Shown here one piece after another: positions 62,228-64,000 of a DNA stretch of 64,000 nucleotides. Position 1 is the first letter of the stretch; every line of letters starts with the position of its first letter. The notes under the pieces are model-generated. The model made no database searches, was not told the DNA's origin, and saw nothing but the letters and a program-made list of their open reading frames with translations. Position numbers and translations under genes: made by a program. Origin of the DNA: Bradyrhizobium tropiciagri (lineage in GTDB: Bacteria > Pseudomonadota > Alphaproteobacteria > Rhizobiales > Xanthobacteraceae); NCBI RefSeq assembly GCF_018130545.1, contig NZ_JAFCKF010000003.1:310001-374000 (forward strand), in the 5' to 3' direction.

Positions 62228-62635
62228 CTACCCCTTGGCGTCGCAGGCCCAGGCGCGGATCACGCATTCCTTGCCACCATAGTCGTAGCACTTCTTGGTG
62301 GCGGCATTGAGCGAGCTTGAGATCCGTGGCGCCACCGCATAGCCATGGGCGCCGCAGGGATTCTTCATGTCGATCGCAAGCGCGGCGCAGGCGCGCTTCA
62401 TGGTGATGGTGGTGCAATCGCCCTTGCACTGCTTCAGCGCGGCGGCACGCGCGGCGCCTTCGGCAGGGTAATCATAGGCCTGGCCATAGGCCCCGCATTT
62501 GCCGACCGCGAACGCGCCCGCAGCGTGTGCCTTGGGGACGAAGGTTTCCACGGAGAAACGCGTGGCGCCGAGCAGCAATGTCAAGACAAGGAAAGTCAGC
62601 GCGCGGCGCTGCGCGGCGGCGGTTGAAATGATCAA
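62228..62635 (-). CDS. DUF4189 secreted protein
   Basis: This 135-residue protein has a signal peptide (about 1-38, RALTFLVLTLLLGATRF and PKAHA) and a Cys-rich mature part with eight Cys, including GKCGAYG, QCKGDC, NPCGAHG and KKCYDYGGKECVIRAWAC. This is a DUF4189 domain, found in secreted proteins. The eight Cys may pair as disulfides in the periplasm. It converges with the oxidoreductase gene. Confidence 0.85.
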   Translation of the reverse strand: MIISTAAAQRRALTFLVLTLLLGATRFSVETFVPKAHAAGAFAVGKCGAYGQAYDYPAEGAARAAALKQCKGDCTTITMKRACAALAIDMKNPCGAHGYAVAPRISSSLNAATKKCYDYGGKECVIRAWACDAKG

Positions 62636-62728
62636 AGCGGAATTCCCCCAAAGTCCGGCGCGGACTGTACGCGGGGGTCGTTTCCAGATGGTGAATGACG
62701 GGTTGATGGCGCGACGACGCGGATAAAG

Positions 62729-64000
62729 CTACCCCCGCCGCGCGGCTTCCAGCGCCTGCGGGGTATCGATGTCGAGGAAGGCGCTGTCGCCTTCGACCGG
62801 CACCTCGGCGACGGCCTCGGCGTGCTTTGCGATCAAATGACGGGCGCCGATGTCGCCGTCGAGCGTCATCAATTCCTTGAAGAAGCGCCGCGACCACAGC
62901 ACCGGATTGCCGCGGCGGCCCTCGCTGACCGGGACCGCGATCAGATGGCCGCGGTCGGGCGCAAAGGTCTCGATCATGCGGTCGATCAACTTGGCATCGA
63001 TCAGCGGCATATCGCCGAGGCAGACGATCGCGCCGTCGGCGCCGTCGGAGACCGCCGCGATGCCGGCCTTCACCGAGCTCGCAATGCCGCCGGCGAAGTC
63101 CGGGTTGCGGACGAATTTGACCTTGAGGCCATCAAGCGCCTGCTCGACCAGATCGGCCTGGTGCCCGGTGACGACGATCACCTCGGAAGCCTTCGAGGCC
63201 AGAGCCTGCTCGGCGACGACGCGCGCGAGCTTCTTGCCGTCGAGCTCGGCGAGCAATTTGTTCGGCCCGCCCATCCGGGTCGAACGACCGGCGGCGAGCA
63301 CGATCGCCGCGACGTTGCGGTTGCCTTCGGTGTCCGGCACGGTGCGCGGCTGCGGCCGCGTCACGATCTCCATCAGAAGGCCGCCGACGCCCATGCCGGT
63401 GAGATCCGACCGCGTCACCTTGATGCCGGCGAGCAGCCGCATCAGCACCCAGTCAAACCCGTTCTCGACCGGCGAGCGCGCGCAGCCCGGCGCGCCCAGC
63501 ACCGGCACGCCGCCGGCGCTGCCGATCAACAGCAGATTGCCCGGATCGACCGGCATGCCGAAATGCTCGACCGCGCCACCGATCTCGGTGATCGCCGCCG
63601 GGATGACGTCGCGGCGGTCGGCGATCGCCGACGCGCCGAACACGATGACGAGCTCGGCGCCGAGGCCGAGCAATTCCTTAATCGCGCCGGCGAGCACCGT
63701 CTCGTCATGCGGCACGCGGCGCTCGGCGATGATGGTGGCGCCGGCCGGCGCCAGCCGCTCGGCGGTGACGCGCAGCGTCTTGTCGATCACCTTCGGCGCA
63801 AGGCCCGGCAGCAAGGTCGAGACCACGCCGACCTTCTTGATCACATAAGGCGCGATCCGCAGCGCGTCCTTGCCCGCGACTGCGACGGCGGCATCGCGCA
63901 AGCGCCCCTCGACGCCGAACGGGATCAGCTTGACGGTCGCGATCATCTCGCCTTCGACCACCGGCTTATAGGCCGCGAGCGTGGCGAAGGTGATGGCCTC
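62729..64000 (-). CDS. Molybdopterin-binding/MobA-like fusion protein, 5' end outside window
   Basis: At least 423 residues are visible; the start is beyond position 64000, since the frame continues to the edge (EAITFATLAAYKP before VVEGEMIA). The first part is a molybdopterin-binding domain as in MoeA/MoaB (IVFGASAIADRRDVIPAAI, LGAPGCARSPVENGFDWVL). The second, from about residue 225 of the visible part, is a MobA/MocA-like nucleotidyltransferase with LAAGRSTRMGGPNKLLAEL and LGDMPLID. It would finish the molybdenum cofactor, probably by adding CMP or GMP for xanthine/CO-dehydrogenase-type enzymes. Confidence 0.87.
   Translation of the reverse strand, partial: EAITFATLAAYKPVVEGEMIATVKLIPFGVEGRLRDAAVAVAGKDALRIAPYVIKKVGVVSTLLPGLAPKVIDKTLRVTAERLAPAGATIIAERRVPHDETVLAGAIKELLGLGAELVIVFGASAIADRRDVIPAAITEIGGAVEHFGMPVDPGNLLLIGSAGGVPVLGAPGCARSPVENGFDWVLMRLLAGIKVTRSDLTGMGVGGLLMEIVTRPQPRTVPDTEGNRNVAAIVLAAGRSTRMGGPNKLLAELDGKKLARVVAEQALASKASEVIVVTGHQADLVEQALDGLKVKFVRNPDFAGGIASSVKAGIAAVSDGADGAIVCLGDMPLIDAKLIDRMIETFAPDRGHLIAVPVSEGRRGNPVLWSRRFFKELMTLDGDIGARHLIAKHAEAVAEVPVEGDSAFLDIDTPQALEAARRG

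Overview
The window is about 65% GC and densely coded, with overlapping starts and stops. It looks like chromosome of an alphaproteobacterium of the Nitrobacteraceae, most likely Bradyrhizobium or a close relative. The pointers are a CIRCE-controlled groESL pair, Usg, DUF2778 and DUF779 proteins, a FixK-type box, and several families of short intergenic palindromes of the kind scattered through these genomes. I see no tRNA, rRNA, CRISPR array, insertion sequence, prophage or plasmid gene. The last gene runs off the right edge.

Layout. 0.1-6 kb: a peptide/amide degradation operon (M81 and M20 metallopeptidases, amidase), then an enoyl-CoA hydratase and a lipase-like hydrolase. 6-11.6 kb: quinone oxidoreductase, DsbA-fold isomerase and GST on the minus strand, a MetE-like methyltransferase, an unnamed Cys-motif protein, xanthine phosphoribosyltransferase and a CinA-type protein. 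11.8-19.3 kb: the most interesting locus, a circularly permuted ATP-grasp, alpha-E protein, transglutaminase and Anbu proteasome-like peptidase. Three apparently unrelated genes lie between the transglutaminase and Anbu. 19.3-24 kb: SDR, MFS exporter, NupC-type nucleoside transporter, a cupin with a histone H1-like tail, and Usg. 24.2-26.5 kb: groES-groEL with a CIRCE operator, a second degenerate CIRCE-like site and a strong terminator.

26.5-38.9 kb: a 1,119-residue SAM-cyclase-ATPase-TPR signalling protein; a TetR/DUF3313 lipoprotein divergon with twin operators; a LysR/isochorismatase/GST divergon; AMP nucleosidase; and an AcoR-like regulator-aldehyde dehydrogenase-DUF779 unit. 39-46.4 kb: a DUF2778 (Tlde1-like) envelope protein, DUF899, two membrane glycosyltransferases, two small envelope proteins, and a DUF72/DUF488 pair. 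46.4-53.4 kb: a MarR-controlled NmrA/SnoaL/SDR operon with palindromes in and below its promoter, PhzF, and a GntR-MFS-amidohydrolase operon.

53.4-58.5 kb: a TetR-HlyD-ABC ATPase-permease efflux operon that runs into a membrane adenylate/guanylate cyclase. Its promoter contains a perfect palindrome and predicts a leaderless mRNA. 58.6-64 kb: a DUF4239 membrane protein behind a FixK-like box, DUF2000, a TPR protein, a DAO-family oxidase, a DUF4189 secreted protein, and a truncated molybdopterin-binding/MobA-like fusion. Family names come from recognising motifs by eye. No database search was run.
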